Positions 55,809 through 64,000 of a DNA stretch of 64,000 nt are shown here, in pieces. Position numbers and translations under genes: made by a program. The stretch's first letter is position 1; each line of letters starts with the position of its first letter. The stretch comes from Sporomusa acidovorans (lineage in GTDB: Bacteria; Bacillota; Negativicutes; Sporomusales; Sporomusaceae), in assembly GCF_002257695.2 (NCBI RefSeq), contig NZ_CP155571.1, one strand, 5' to 3'. The notes below the pieces were generated by a model. It worked only from the letters and a program-made list of their open reading frames with translations, searched no databases and was not told the DNA's origin.

Positions 55809-57101
55809 TTATGAAATTTGTTCGGCTTCCACCCTTATAACATTTCCAACCTTACTTACTATGGACATACCTAATAAGGTACTCATAGCCAGACGAATAC
55901 TTTCGTCGGATACTCGATAGGTAATAAGAACCAGTTCAGTAGAATGCTCAACTTTTCGTTTTTGAATAACGGAATGCAAACTAACCTGCTGAGCGCCAAA
56001 GGCCCCTGCAATAGCGGCCAACACACCGGGTTTGTCTTCGACCAGCAGCCGGATGTAATAAGGTGATTCCGTCTTACTTACAGGGTAAATCGGTTTTTGA
56101 TCAAAACAGGTACAGAGAATTTGGCTACTGACATTGTGGCGAATATCCCGGGCCACATCAATAATATCGGCAGCTACTGCGCTGGCCGTGGGCAATTCGC
56201 CTGCGCCACGCCCGTAAAACATAGTTTCGCCTACAGCATCGCCTTTAACAAAGATTGCATTAAATACGTCATTAACTGCGGCTAGAGGGTGATTAACGGA
56301 TACAAATGCCGGATGTACGCGGACATTAATACCGTGATCATCCTGTTTGGCAACTGCCAATAATTTGATAATAAAGCCGAGTTCTTTAGCATACTCAATA
56401 TCTTCAATAGAAATGTTTGTAATGCCCTCAATATAAACATCATTCACTGTTACCCGGGCGCCAAAACCGATTGATGCTAAAATAGCAATTTTGCGGGCAG
56501 CGTCAAAACCACCGACGTCTGCTGTCGGATCGGATTCTGCGTAGCCTTTCGCTTGTGCTTCCGCTAATACCTCTGCATAATCCATCCTGTCATTAGTCAT
56601 TTTAGTGAGCATGTAATTGGTAGTGCCATTGACGATGCCCATGATTTCCGTTATTTTATTAGCGGCTAAACATTGCTTAAGAGGGCGGATAATGGGAATG
56701 CCACCGCCCACACTAGCCTCAAACAGAAAATCGGCATGACTTTTCTCGGCTGCTTCAAATAGTTCGCGGCCATATTTGGCAACAACATCTTTGTTGGCAG
56801 TAACAACATGCTTGCCGGCATTTAAGGCGGCAAGCATATAATCTTTGGCAGGAACTTCGCCTCCCATGACCTCTGCCACAAGCTTAATATCAGGATCACT
56901 TAGGATTTCTTCAAAGTCAGTGACCAGCTTAGCATCTGTCGTAACATTTCTAGCTTTTCCAGGATTTTTTACTAATATTTTTTTTATGGTAACCGGCGCT
57001 CCCACTTTTTGCGCAATACTATGAGCATTATTGGTTAATACTTTGACAATTCCGGTACCTACCGTACCCATTCCCAGTAAAGCAATGTTAATCGCACTCA
57101 T
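55809..57101 (-). CDS. hom: Homoserine dehydrogenase
   Basis: Reduces aspartate semialdehyde to homoserine. 430 residues: Rossmann motif NIALLGMGTVGTGIVKVL, the signature GIVNGTTNYMLTKM and a C-terminal ACT domain (YYIRLLVEDKPGVLAAIAGAFG) giving feedback by threonine. ATG 57101 follows AGGAGG. It is cotranscribed with pheB (10 bp) and thrB. Confidence 0.97.
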   Translation of the reverse strand: MSAINIALLGMGTVGTGIVKVLTNNAHSIAQKVGAPVTIKKILVKNPGKARNVTTDAKLVTDFEEILSDPDIKLVAEVMGGEVPAKDYMLAALNAGKHVVTANKDVVAKYGRELFEAAEKSHADFLFEASVGGGIPIIRPLKQCLAANKITEIMGIVNGTTNYMLTKMTNDRMDYAEVLAEAQAKGYAESDPTADVGGFDAARKIAILASIGFGARVTVNDVYIEGITNISIEDIEYAKELGFIIKLLAVAKQDDHGINVRVHPAFVSVNHPLAAVNDVFNAIFVKGDAVGETMFYGRGAGELPTASAVAADIIDVARDIRHNVSSQILCTCFDQKPIYPVSKTESPYYIRLLVEDKPGVLAAIAGAFGAQQVSLHSVIQKRKVEHSTELVLITYRVSDESIRLAMSTLLGMSIVSKVGNVIRVEAEQIS

Positions 57102-57111
57102 TTTTCGCCTC

Positions 57112-57561
57112 CTAAGCTTGCCCTAAGACTTCCAGTCGCTTTACACCATCTATCATTCTTAATTTATCAAGCATAGCTTCCAAATCTATAGATAAATCGG
57201 CAGTTTCAATGGAAATTGTCGCATTAGCCACTCCCTGCAGCGGAATGCCTTGGTTGATGGTTAATACACTGCCATGCTCATTGGCGACGGTGTTCAGAAC
57301 CCTTGATAATACGCCTGACTTATGTTCAAGCAGCAAAGCAATTGTTACAATCTTTTCTTTACTTGCTTCATAAAAAGGAAATACATAGTCCTTATATTTA
57401 TAATAAGCACTACGGCTTAATTCCATTTTTTCTACTGCTTCATTGATTGTTCGTGCCTCACCACGTTTTAATAGTTCCTTAACTTTAATAGTTTTTTTGA
57501 TCGCTTCGGGTAATATTTCCTCGCGAACTAGATAAAATATAGCTTTTTGTCCTGTAACCAT
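57112..57561 (-). CDS. pheB: PheB-like ACT domain protein (UPF0735)
   Basis: A 149-residue UPF0735 protein: an N-terminal HTH-like segment (GEARTINEAVEKMELSRSAYYKYKDYVFPFYE) and a C-terminal ACT domain (TIALLLEHKSGVLSRVLNTVANEHGSVLTINQGIPLQGVANATISIE). In Bacillus it lies beside phenylalanine genes; here it leads hom-thrB, which points to an amino-acid-sensing regulator. No catalytic motif. ATG 57561 follows GGAGGGG. Confidence 0.9.
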   Translation of the reverse strand: MVTGQKAIFYLVREEILPEAIKKTIKVKELLKRGEARTINEAVEKMELSRSAYYKYKDYVFPFYEASKEKIVTIALLLEHKSGVLSRVLNTVANEHGSVLTINQGIPLQGVANATISIETADLSIDLEAMLDKLRMIDGVKRLEVLGQA

Positions 57562-57652
57562 AATTCCCCTCCTCGGTACTGCTGTTACGGATGGATATCT
57601 CTATATGGTAGACATTATATCATCAAAACACCAAACTATACAAGTTAAAATA

Positions 57653-57684
57653 CAAAAAAATTAGTCAGTCCTGTACAGACTGAC
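57653..57684 (-). terminator. Terminator after spoIVA
   Basis: GTCAGTC/GACTGAC stem (57664-57670 with 57678-57684), 7-nt loop, TAATTTTTTT on the minus strand, 29 nt past the spoIVA stop. Confidence 0.8.
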
Positions 57685-57713
57685 CGCTATTATTAAATAA
57701 TATATTGATTTAT

Positions 57714-59192
57714 CTAAAAAATAATGCATATTAATCCGCCACTGCCATCATTAACAATTTTTTGCAAAGTATCTTTCAATTTCATTTGTGCATTTTCCGG
57801 CATTCCTGTTAATTTATTTTGAATGCCTTCGCGAACAAGTTCATTTAACGATTTTCCAAATAAGTTTGTGCGCCAGATTTTTTCCGGTTCACCTTCAAAT
57901 TCACGCATTAGGTATTGAATAAGTTCCTCACTTTGTTTTTCAGTACCAATGATAGGCGAGATTTCAGCTTGTACGTCTGTGCGGATAATATGCAGTGAAG
58001 GCGCTGAGGCTTTTAATTTTACACCAAATCGATTACCGGTACGAATAATCTCCGGTTCTTCCAATACCATTTCATCAAGCTGTGGCGGTACAATGCCATA
58101 GCCGGATTGTTCCACATCTTCGAGTGCAGCTGATATTTTGTCATATTGCCGCTTGGCCACTGCCAAGTCTTTCATAAGCCGCAACAAATGATGCTCGCCG
58201 GTGATGGTAAAGCCAGTAAGTTCTTCAAGAACACTATAAAAAAGATCTGAGCGTGCCGTCATTTCGATAACCGCTATACCGCTGCCAAGATCCATGTCAT
58301 GAAGAATTACGTCGGCTACAAAGTCATAACCCGACAAATCGTCAATCGCTCGGTCAATATCCCGTAAACGGCGAATATATTGAACTACATCACTAACCGC
58401 ACTCTCAAATTTTTGGCGTAACCAATAATCTTTTTCAAGTTCTTCAACCCACTTGGGTAAAGTAATATTGACTTCTTTAACCGGGAACTCATAAAGTACC
58501 TCTTGCAAAATTCCATAAATGTCGTCATGAGATAATTGAGCACAATCTACCGGAATTACCGGTACATCATATGTACCTTCTAATTTTGCAACCAACTCCC
58601 GTGTGTCTTTCGAGTTCGGCTTGCCTGTATTCAAAATAACGAGAAATGGTTTTTGTAACTCTTTAAGTTCACTAATGACCCGGTCTTCTGCCGGAATATA
58701 TTTATCTCTTGGCAAATCGGTTACTGTACCGTCTGTTGTAATGACCAGGCCAATTGTTGAATGTTCTGTAATTACCTTGCGAGTGCCTACTTCAGCCGCT
58801 TCCTGGAACGGAATTTCATTCTCGAACCAGGGTGTGAGCACCATGCGAGGACCTTCTGCTTCTTCATAGCCCAACGCACCATCTACCGTGTAGCCAACAC
58901 AATCGACAACCCGCACCCTGACGTTCACGTTATCTTTAACATTGATTTCAACTGCTTCATTTGGGATAAATTTAGGTTCGGTTGTCATGATGGTTTTGCC
59001 ACCGGCGCTTTGCGGCAACTCATCTTTGGCACGTTCTTTATCATGGGGATTGATGATATTAGGCAGTACCATTGTCTCCATAAAACGTTTAATAAATGTT
59101 GATTTACCCGTGCGGACCGGACCGACTACACCAATATAAATATCTCCACCAGTGCGTTCGGCAATATCTCTAAACAGGTCGAATTTTTCCAT
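57714..59192 (-). CDS. spoIVA: Stage IV sporulation protein A, spore coat morphogenetic ATPase
   Basis: A 492-residue SpoIVA. It assembles ATP-dependently around the forespore to form the coat basement layer, anchored by SpoVM. Seen: Walker A GPVRTGKST (24-32), the TRAFAC-like DCVGYTVDGALGYEE, and the conserved end GGLICIIF. ATG 59192 follows GGGAGGGAG. A sigma-E-like promoter lies about 40 bp upstream. A spoVM-like micro-gene lies at 27.6 kb. Its presence shows that the organism sporulates or descends from spore-formers. Confidence 0.98.
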   Translation of the reverse strand: MEKFDLFRDIAERTGGDIYIGVVGPVRTGKSTFIKRFMETMVLPNIINPHDKERAKDELPQSAGGKTIMTTEPKFIPNEAVEINVKDNVNVRVRVVDCVGYTVDGALGYEEAEGPRMVLTPWFENEIPFQEAAEVGTRKVITEHSTIGLVITTDGTVTDLPRDKYIPAEDRVISELKELQKPFLVILNTGKPNSKDTRELVAKLEGTYDVPVIPVDCAQLSHDDIYGILQEVLYEFPVKEVNITLPKWVEELEKDYWLRQKFESAVSDVVQYIRRLRDIDRAIDDLSGYDFVADVILHDMDLGSGIAVIEMTARSDLFYSVLEELTGFTITGEHHLLRLMKDLAVAKRQYDKISAALEDVEQSGYGIVPPQLDEMVLEEPEIIRTGNRFGVKLKASAPSLHIIRTDVQAEISPIIGTEKQSEELIQYLMREFEGEPEKIWRTNLFGKSLNELVREGIQNKLTGMPENAQMKLKDTLQKIVNDGSGGLICIIF

Positions 59193-59231
59193 CTGGCGTC
59201 TCCCTCCCTGATTACGGTAATTGTCATTATA

Positions 59232-59257
59232 AATATATGACAGGCCAAGCCAAATAT
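59232..59257 (-). promoter_or_regulatory. Sigma-E-like promoter of spoIVA
   Basis: AATATT core at 59253-59257 (ATATT), 13-bp spacer, CATATATT (59232-59239). One base shorter than the usual spacing, so less certain than the spoVM promoter. Confidence 0.5.
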
Positions 59258-59273
59258 TACAAAAATAAAAGTA

Positions 59274-59321
59274 TGGTAACTAAAAAGTAATCTACAATAC
59301 TTTATTAGCTACCATACTTTT
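59274..59321 (-). terminator. Terminator after gpsA
   Basis: Long stem TATGGTA-x-CTAA / TTAG-x-TACCATA with one mismatch, followed on the minus strand by TTTTATTTTTG. It lies 16 nt past the gpsA stop and separates it from spoIVA. Confidence 0.85.
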
Positions 59322-59336
59322 TTATGCCAAGTTTAT

Positions 59337-60365
59337 TTAATCCCAACTAGAATTATGAAGGGCGACTTCCTCAACTTCATGGGTGCGGCTTCTGGTCATT
59401 AATTCAAAAACAGCGTCTTTGGGAGATTTATTCTGGTAGAGAACTTGGTAAATCTGATTGGTGATCGGCATATCTATGCCTTGCTTAACCGCTAGTTGAT
59501 AGGCGGCTTTTGTAGCCCGGATGCCCTCAACCACCATGGATGTTTCGGTTTGAATTTCATTGACTGATTTGCCCGAGGCTAACATAAGCCCGGCCCGCCG
59601 GTTACGGCTATGGCTGCTAGTACAGGTAGCAATTAAGTCGCCAATACCTGCTAACCCCGCAAAAGTCAAAGGGTTGGCTCCCATAGAAATACCTAAGCGG
59701 GCAATTTCAGCCAGGCCGCGTGTCATCAGTGCGGATTTAGCATTGTCGCCGAAGCCTAACCCGTCCGCAATACCGGCTCCTAAGGCGATAATATTTTTAA
59801 GTGCTCCGGCCAGTTCCACGCCAATTATGTCCGGGTTAGTATAAACGCGGAAATAGGGTTGCATAAATGCATCTTGAATATATTCTGCTACTTTGCGTGA
59901 TTTGGCAGCCACAACCGTAGCGGTTGGGTAAGCTAACGCTACTTCTTCCGCATGATTGGGGCCGGATAATATAGCGATTTGGTTGGCTATTGCCGGCAAC
60001 TCTTCCACAATGGTTTCAGATAATCGTTTTAAGCTTGACAGTTCCAGCCCTTTAGCCACGTTAACCAGAATCGTTTCAGGACTAACATAAGAAGATAGCT
60101 TTGCGACGGTTTGCCTTACAGCGTGTGACGGGGTTGCCAGCACAATGAGTGAAGCTCCTGCAGCAGCTTCTTTTAGATCGGGAGTAATAAGAACAGATTG
60201 AGGCAATTTACAGCCAGGCAGATAATTTGCATTTTCACGACTAACCTGGATTTGTCGGGATAATTCTGGTGAGCGTACCCATAGCCTAACTGAATGGTGC
60301 TTTTGACCTAATACAGCGGTTATGGCCGTCCCCCAGCTTCCCGCGCCAATAACGGCTATATGCAT
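59337..60365 (-). CDS. gpsA: Glycerol-3-phosphate dehydrogenase [NAD(P)+]
   Basis: Makes sn-glycerol-3-phosphate from dihydroxyacetone phosphate for phospholipids. 342 residues: HIAVIGAGSWGTAITAVLGQ at the N-terminus, the catalytic-lysine region ELAGALKNIIALGAGIADGLGFGDN, and TCTSSHSRNRRAG. It lies 10 bp downstream of plsY, which uses its product, so the pair is functionally coupled; der precedes them. Confidence 0.97.
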   Translation of the reverse strand: MHIAVIGAGSWGTAITAVLGQKHHSVRLWVRSPELSRQIQVSRENANYLPGCKLPQSVLITPDLKEAAAGASLIVLATPSHAVRQTVAKLSSYVSPETILVNVAKGLELSSLKRLSETIVEELPAIANQIAILSGPNHAEEVALAYPTATVVAAKSRKVAEYIQDAFMQPYFRVYTNPDIIGVELAGALKNIIALGAGIADGLGFGDNAKSALMTRGLAEIARLGISMGANPLTFAGLAGIGDLIATCTSSHSRNRRAGLMLASGKSVNEIQTETSMVVEGIRATKAAYQLAVKQGIDMPITNQIYQVLYQNKSPKDAVFELMTRSRTHEVEEVALHNSSWD

Positions 60366-60375
60366 TTGTAATTAG

Positions 60376-60996
60376 TCACTTCTCTTTCGGAGAGCCGGTT
60401 TCAGGTTTACCGCCGGCTTTAATTTTTGCTTCTGTTCCTGCAAGCAGTCGTTCAATATTGGGTCGGTGTCTTGCAATGACAAACAAAGCAGCTAACATAC
60501 CAAAATAATAAAATTCCTGTCTGGCGTTAAGTATCCACATAGTGATGGGAACGAAAGCGGCTGCGACAATAGAAGCAAGTGAAACATAACGGGTAAAATA
60601 TACAATAAATGCCCAGATAATAAATACAATCAAGGTAACTTTCGGCGAAAGCATGGCAACTACGCCTAAACCGGTAGCTACGCCCCGGCCGCCTTTAAAT
60701 TTCAAAAAGACTGACCAGTTATGGCCGGCAATGGCTCCAATTCCGCCTGCTACTTCAGCCAGTGCGCTACCGCCAATATATTGACCAATCAAGACTCCGA
60801 CTACTCCTTTTAATGCGTCTGATAAAAATACCCAGAATGCTGGTCCGGGACCTAGTGTCCGATAGGCGTTGGTTGCGCCAATATTTTTACTGCCAAACTG
60901 CCTTAAATCAGTTTTATAGAAAGTCTGACCAATAATCAATCCATTCGGAATTGATCCAATCAAGTAGCTGGCGACAATTACCAATAAAAACTCCAT
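60376..60996 (-). CDS. plsY: Acyl-phosphate:glycerol-3-phosphate acyltransferase
   Basis: First acylation of glycerol-3-phosphate in membrane phospholipid synthesis. 206 residues with five to six membrane helices; conserved motifs SYLIGSIPNGLI, GSKNIGATNAYRTLG and KFKGGRGVATGLG. ATG 60996 follows GGAGA. Part of der-plsY-gpsA. Confidence 0.97.
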   Translation of the reverse strand: MEFLLVIVASYLIGSIPNGLIIGQTFYKTDLRQFGSKNIGATNAYRTLGPGPAFWVFLSDALKGVVGVLIGQYIGGSALAEVAGGIGAIAGHNWSVFLKFKGGRGVATGLGVVAMLSPKVTLIVFIIWAFIVYFTRYVSLASIVAAAFVPITMWILNARQEFYYFGMLAALFVIARHRPNIERLLAGTEAKIKAGGKPETGSPKEK

Positions 60997-61016
60997 TCTC
61001 CTCTCCCCCCAATTTT

Positions 61017-62342
61017 TTATTCATCTTTCTCTTTACGACCGCGAACGACCAGCTTGAGTGGAGTTCCCTCAAATCCGAATGCTTCTCTCAATTTATTTTC
61101 TAAAAAGCGCAAATAGGAAAAATGCATAATTTCCGGATCATTAACAAAGAAAATAAAAGTAGGCGGTTTAACATCAGGCTGAGTAGTAAAATAAATTTTA
61201 AGACGCCGTCCCCGGTCGGAAGGAGGCGGATTTATGGCTGTTGCATCTTCAATAACTTGATTCAATACACTTGTAGCCACCCTCATTACATGTTGATCAG
61301 CTACATATTTGACAAGTTCAGTAACCCGCTGTACGCGCTGCTTAGTAAGTGCCGAAGTAAATAGTACGGGAGAATACTGCATAAAACCTAACTCTTCCCG
61401 GATGGTTTCGGTAAATCGTAACGAAGTCTTACCATCTTTTTCAATAAGATCCCATTTGTTAACTACAATAATACTGGCTTTACCAGCTTCGTGAGCATAA
61501 CCGGCAATTTTCTTATCTTGTTCCGTCACACCCTCTTCCGCATTAATAACCATGAGCACTACATCAGAGCGATCAACAGCCCGGAGTGAACGAATAACAC
61601 TATACCGTTCGACAGGCATATCGACTTTCGCCTTACGCCGCATGCCGGCAGTATCAATTAAGACATAGGACTGTCCGTCTTTTGTAAAGTGAGTGTCAAT
61701 AGCATCCCGGGTTGTGCCGGGAATATCGCTTACAATTACCCTATCCTCACCAATAATAGCATTAACCAGTGAAGATTTACCCACATTAGGTCGACCGATA
61801 ACAGCTACTTTGATTTGGTCATTTTCTTCCGTTTCAATATGTTCCTCGGGTAAGTTCTCGATCAGTCTGTCCAGCATATCGCCCAGATTAAGTGCATTAG
61901 TCGCTGAAATAGCGATTGGGTCGCCTAAGCCTAAATTGTAAAACTCATAAATATCGGCTTCATTTTTCATATTGTCAACCTTGTTTACCACCAGCAGGAC
62001 CGGTTTACGGGTATTGCGTAAAATGGCGGCCACTTCATCATCGGCGGTTGTCATACCAACTTTACCATCAACAATAAACATGATAACATCGGCTTCATCG
62101 ATAGCCAGTCTGGCTTGATTACGTATAGCTGTAAGCATCTTATCATTAGTTTCAAATTCTATGCCGCCGGTATCAATCATGGTAAAATTGCGACCTAGCC
62201 ATTCAGCGTCCATATAGATGCGGTCACGGGTAACACCAGGCATATCTTCCACGATCGACAACCGGTTTTTTCCTATGTAATTAAATATAGTTGATTTACC
62301 GACATTTGGTCGGCCAACAATTGCAACAATTGGTTTACTCAT
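61017..62342 (-). CDS. der: Ribosome-associated GTPase Der (EngA)
   Basis: Tandem-GTPase needed for 50S subunit maturation. 441 residues with two G domains, each starting with GRPNVGKS (about 9 and 183), and a C-terminal KH-like domain. Motifs VNKVDN and VNKWDL supply guanine specificity. ATG 62342 follows AGGTGG. Confidence 0.98.
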   Translation of the reverse strand: MSKPIVAIVGRPNVGKSTIFNYIGKNRLSIVEDMPGVTRDRIYMDAEWLGRNFTMIDTGGIEFETNDKMLTAIRNQARLAIDEADVIMFIVDGKVGMTTADDEVAAILRNTRKPVLLVVNKVDNMKNEADIYEFYNLGLGDPIAISATNALNLGDMLDRLIENLPEEHIETEENDQIKVAVIGRPNVGKSSLVNAIIGEDRVIVSDIPGTTRDAIDTHFTKDGQSYVLIDTAGMRRKAKVDMPVERYSVIRSLRAVDRSDVVLMVINAEEGVTEQDKKIAGYAHEAGKASIIVVNKWDLIEKDGKTSLRFTETIREELGFMQYSPVLFTSALTKQRVQRVTELVKYVADQHVMRVATSVLNQVIEDATAINPPPSDRGRRLKIYFTTQPDVKPPTFIFFVNDPEIMHFSYLRFLENKLREAFGFEGTPLKLVVRGRKEKDE

Positions 62343-62401
62343 TACATACCACCTTGTATCTTATTCAATCTAACTCATATTATTTCTTCATTCTCTAGTT
62401 T

Positions 62402-63709
62402 TTATCGCCATTTGGCAAGTAACTGTTTTAAGTCCTGGGCAAAGTAAGCCGTGCGAACCGGGACATGTAATGCGGCGGCAATCTGATCCGGAGTAGTGTT
62501 ATCAAGAAAAACATGCTCACCCTTTCTGAGGGCAATACCAGGAATGATAATCCCTGTACGGGGGCCTGAGTAAGTTTTTAAAGTCTCGATAATATCACCA
62601 CCGGTCAACAGGCCAGTGACGGTCACATCATTACCAAAAAATTCATTTTCAACCGCAATGACTCTTACTGTTAAATTAGGAATTATAAATTCAGAAAATA
62701 GTGGTGAAAGAATCTTCTCTGCCGAAACGCCACAAATGACATCGATATGACATGCTTCACCATAACCTTCAGTACCTACCTGTTCCTGCTCCCAGTCGGC
62801 AAGAAAATTGCGGACAAGTCCAATCCCATTTTCAAGTTGAGGAAAGCCGTCATAAGATTCATAACTGGGAATTTCCTTGCCAGCAGACAGATAAAATTCA
62901 TCTGCCAAGTAGACAAAGGACTCATTGATTTCTTTACGGCAATTTTTTTGCCATTTTTCAACTTGGCTTATAACCTCTGCCGCAGCTGACGACGAAAATT
63001 TGGTCAATGGGTGACAGTGTTCCCGATAACGGGTAAGACCAACCGGTACAATCGCCAGTGACAAAATCGAAGGGTACATGGTATAAAGATCATGAATTGT
63101 TTTTTCTAGTTCTTTGCCATCATTAAAGCCGGGGCATAAAACGACCTGTGTATGCAGTTCAATACCCCTCTTTACTAAATCGTTAAGTTGCTCCATAATT
63201 TTGCCTGCTTGTTTACCACCGAGCATTTGTTCTCGCAGCTTCCCATTGGTAGTATGTACGGAAACATAAAGCGGTGATAAATGCAGTCTGGATATCCGTT
63301 CCCGGTCACGGGGACCCAAATTAGTTAGCGTAACAAAGTTTCCATATAAAAAAGACAAACGATAATCGTCATCTTTAATGTAAAGACTATCCCTCATGCC
63401 AGCAGGCATTTGATCCACAAAACAAAAGATGCATTTATTGGCGCATTGCCTTACTTTGTCGAACACCGCACTTTCAAATTCTACGCCTAGCTCTTCATCA
63501 TACTCTTTTTCAAAAACAATTAATTCCTGTTCGCCTGAAGTTCGTTCAATCAGCAGTTCAATTTCTTCCTCCGCTAGCGCAAAGCTAAGATCAATAATAT
63601 CTTCAACAGCCTCACCATTTACTTCTAGAAGACAATCACCGGGCACAAGGCCAATTTCCTCGCCAATACTATTCGGTTTAATGTTGGATATAATGCCTTT
63701 ATATGTCAA
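62402..63709 (-). CDS. PDZ-radical SAM-DUF512 protein
   Basis: A 435-residue protein with an N-terminal PDZ domain (about 1-65, ISNIKPNSIGEEIGLVPGDCLLEVNG), a radical-SAM-like cluster motif in CANKCIFCFVDQMP (C-x3-C-x2-C) and the C-terminal DUF512 region. The family is conserved in Clostridia and cyanobacteria, usually near der; function is unknown. TTG 63709 is the start (GGAGGGGGG lies 8-16 nt upstream, and MTYKGIISNI is family-like). It lies 59 bp upstream of der and may start the der-plsY-gpsA transcript. Confidence 0.92.
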   Translation of the reverse strand: MTYKGIISNIKPNSIGEEIGLVPGDCLLEVNGEAVEDIIDLSFALAEEEIELLIERTSGEQELIVFEKEYDEELGVEFESAVFDKVRQCANKCIFCFVDQMPAGMRDSLYIKDDDYRLSFLYGNFVTLTNLGPRDRERISRLHLSPLYVSVHTTNGKLREQMLGGKQAGKIMEQLNDLVKRGIELHTQVVLCPGFNDGKELEKTIHDLYTMYPSILSLAIVPVGLTRYREHCHPLTKFSSSAAAEVISQVEKWQKNCRKEINESFVYLADEFYLSAGKEIPSYESYDGFPQLENGIGLVRNFLADWEQEQVGTEGYGEACHIDVICGVSAEKILSPLFSEFIIPNLTVRVIAVENEFFGNDVTVTGLLTGGDIIETLKTYSGPRTGIIIPGIALRKGEHVFLDNTTPDQIAAALHVPVRTAYFAQDLKQLLAKWR

Positions 63710-63788
63710 AGTATTCCCCCCTCCTTTATTATTCCGTCAGGAGTCATATTTTCCTGCCAATAGTTTTACTAAACAGCAAAATAAATAG

Positions 63789-63812
63789 GAAAAGGCAGGG
63801 TTATGCCTGCCT
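63789..63812 (-). terminator. Terminator after the right-edge gene
   Basis: AGGCAGG/CCTGCCT stem (63793-63799 with 63806-63812), 6-nt loop, then TTTTCC on the minus strand. Confidence 0.75.
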
Positions 63813-63818
63813 AAAATA

Positions 63819-64000
63819 TTATTCGTTATCATTTGGTTGTTTGGGGTTCTCTGACTTGGTGTGGCTATTACTTTTCTTCTTTTTTTTGGCCCCTATAAAA
63901 TTAGTAAACTCCGTTGAAGCAAAATTCTTCAGTTTGGCACCGGCTTCTTTTACACTGCCGGTACTTAGCAGTAAAAATGCTGCACTGCCAACAAGCAAGA
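63819..64000 (-). CDS. C-terminal end of a hypothetical protein (cut by window edge)
   Basis: About 60 residues are visible: a hydrophobic segment LLVGSAAFLLLSTG, then VKEAGAKLKNFASTEFTNFIG and a lysine-rich, polar end (AKKKKKSNSHTKSENP...NDNE). One frame stays open to the edge and ends at a terminator, so it is probably real. The layout recalls small membrane-anchored envelope proteins (YtxH-like), but I cannot assign it. Confidence 0.6.
   Translation of the reverse strand, partial: LLVGSAAFLLLSTGSVKEAGAKLKNFASTEFTNFIGAKKKKKSNSHTKSENPKQPNDNE

Noticed and set aside
1..64000. CRISPR arrays, prophage, insertion sequences, conjugative genes
   Set aside because: No regularly spaced direct repeats, transposase, integrase, capsid or Cas-like proteins were seen; the repeats found are riboswitch, operator or terminator pairs.

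Overview
This 64 kb window looks like a chromosomal segment of a spore-forming, anaerobic or facultatively anaerobic Firmicute with moderate-to-low GC. A member of the Negativicutes, Sporomusaceae type, is my inference. The spore evidence is spoIVA, a spoVM-like micro-gene, and a sigma-E-like promoter in front of each. Anaerobic or corrinoid biology is suggested by a PduO-type cobalamin adenosyltransferase, a B12-domain mutase-like protein, a stand-alone NrdD-like glycyl-radical domain, and many flavin and Fe-S redox proteins. Nearly all long genes lie on the minus strand. I see no phage, insertion sequence or CRISPR array.

Layout. 1-10 kb: yicC (cut by the edge), a secreted unknown, a calcium-type P-ATPase with dapF, rqcH on the plus strand, the lspA-rluD-pyrR group and a TVP38/TMEM64 membrane protein. 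10-17.4 kb: the division cluster yggS-sepF-proC-ylmH-divIVA, then a T-box leader and ileS, a DUF5665 protein and a nitroreductase. 17.5-24.3 kb: an orphan branched-chain amino-acid binding lipoprotein, then a five-gene flavin/iron-sulfur amine dehydrogenase operon (HcnABC-like). That operon has a textbook sigma-54 promoter, and its CBS-PAS-AAA-Fis activator is encoded next to it. 24.3-38.3 kb: pgeF, an EF-G-2-like GTPase, spoVM-like, fmdB, ATR, ndk, htpX, a SRPBCC protein, a class III aminotransferase, rmuC, CIRCE-controlled htpG, helD and hsmA.

38.4-47.1 kb is an accessory island, mostly of very small genes on both strands. It holds two near-identical cyclic-di-GMP-I riboswitches, each in front of a tiny protein and each behind a GCAGGATTTT box. 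It also holds an rpoZ, the 90-residue NrdD-like glycyl-radical protein, a Spo0E-like peptide, a LysM protein, DUF6173 and GrlR-like proteins, zinc ribbons and several unexplained RNA hairpins.

47.2-54.8 kb: a tRNA-Pro, then the best candidate for an undescribed system. This is a seven-gene minus-strand operon: DUF6917, RidA-like deaminase, fold-type-I PLP enzyme, FAD enzyme with a cysteine cluster, transporter, 78-residue protein, and a B12-binding domain fused to a glutamate-mutase-E-like barrel. I read it as import and catabolism of an unknown amino-acid-like compound through an imine/enamine intermediate and an adenosylcobalamin carbon-skeleton rearrangement. 54.8-64 kb: pheB-hom-thrB, spoIVA, the gpsA-plsY-der group, a PDZ/radical-SAM DUF512 protein, and a gene cut by the right edge.

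Starts were chosen by Shine-Dalgarno position and family alignment from memory. No database search was possible.
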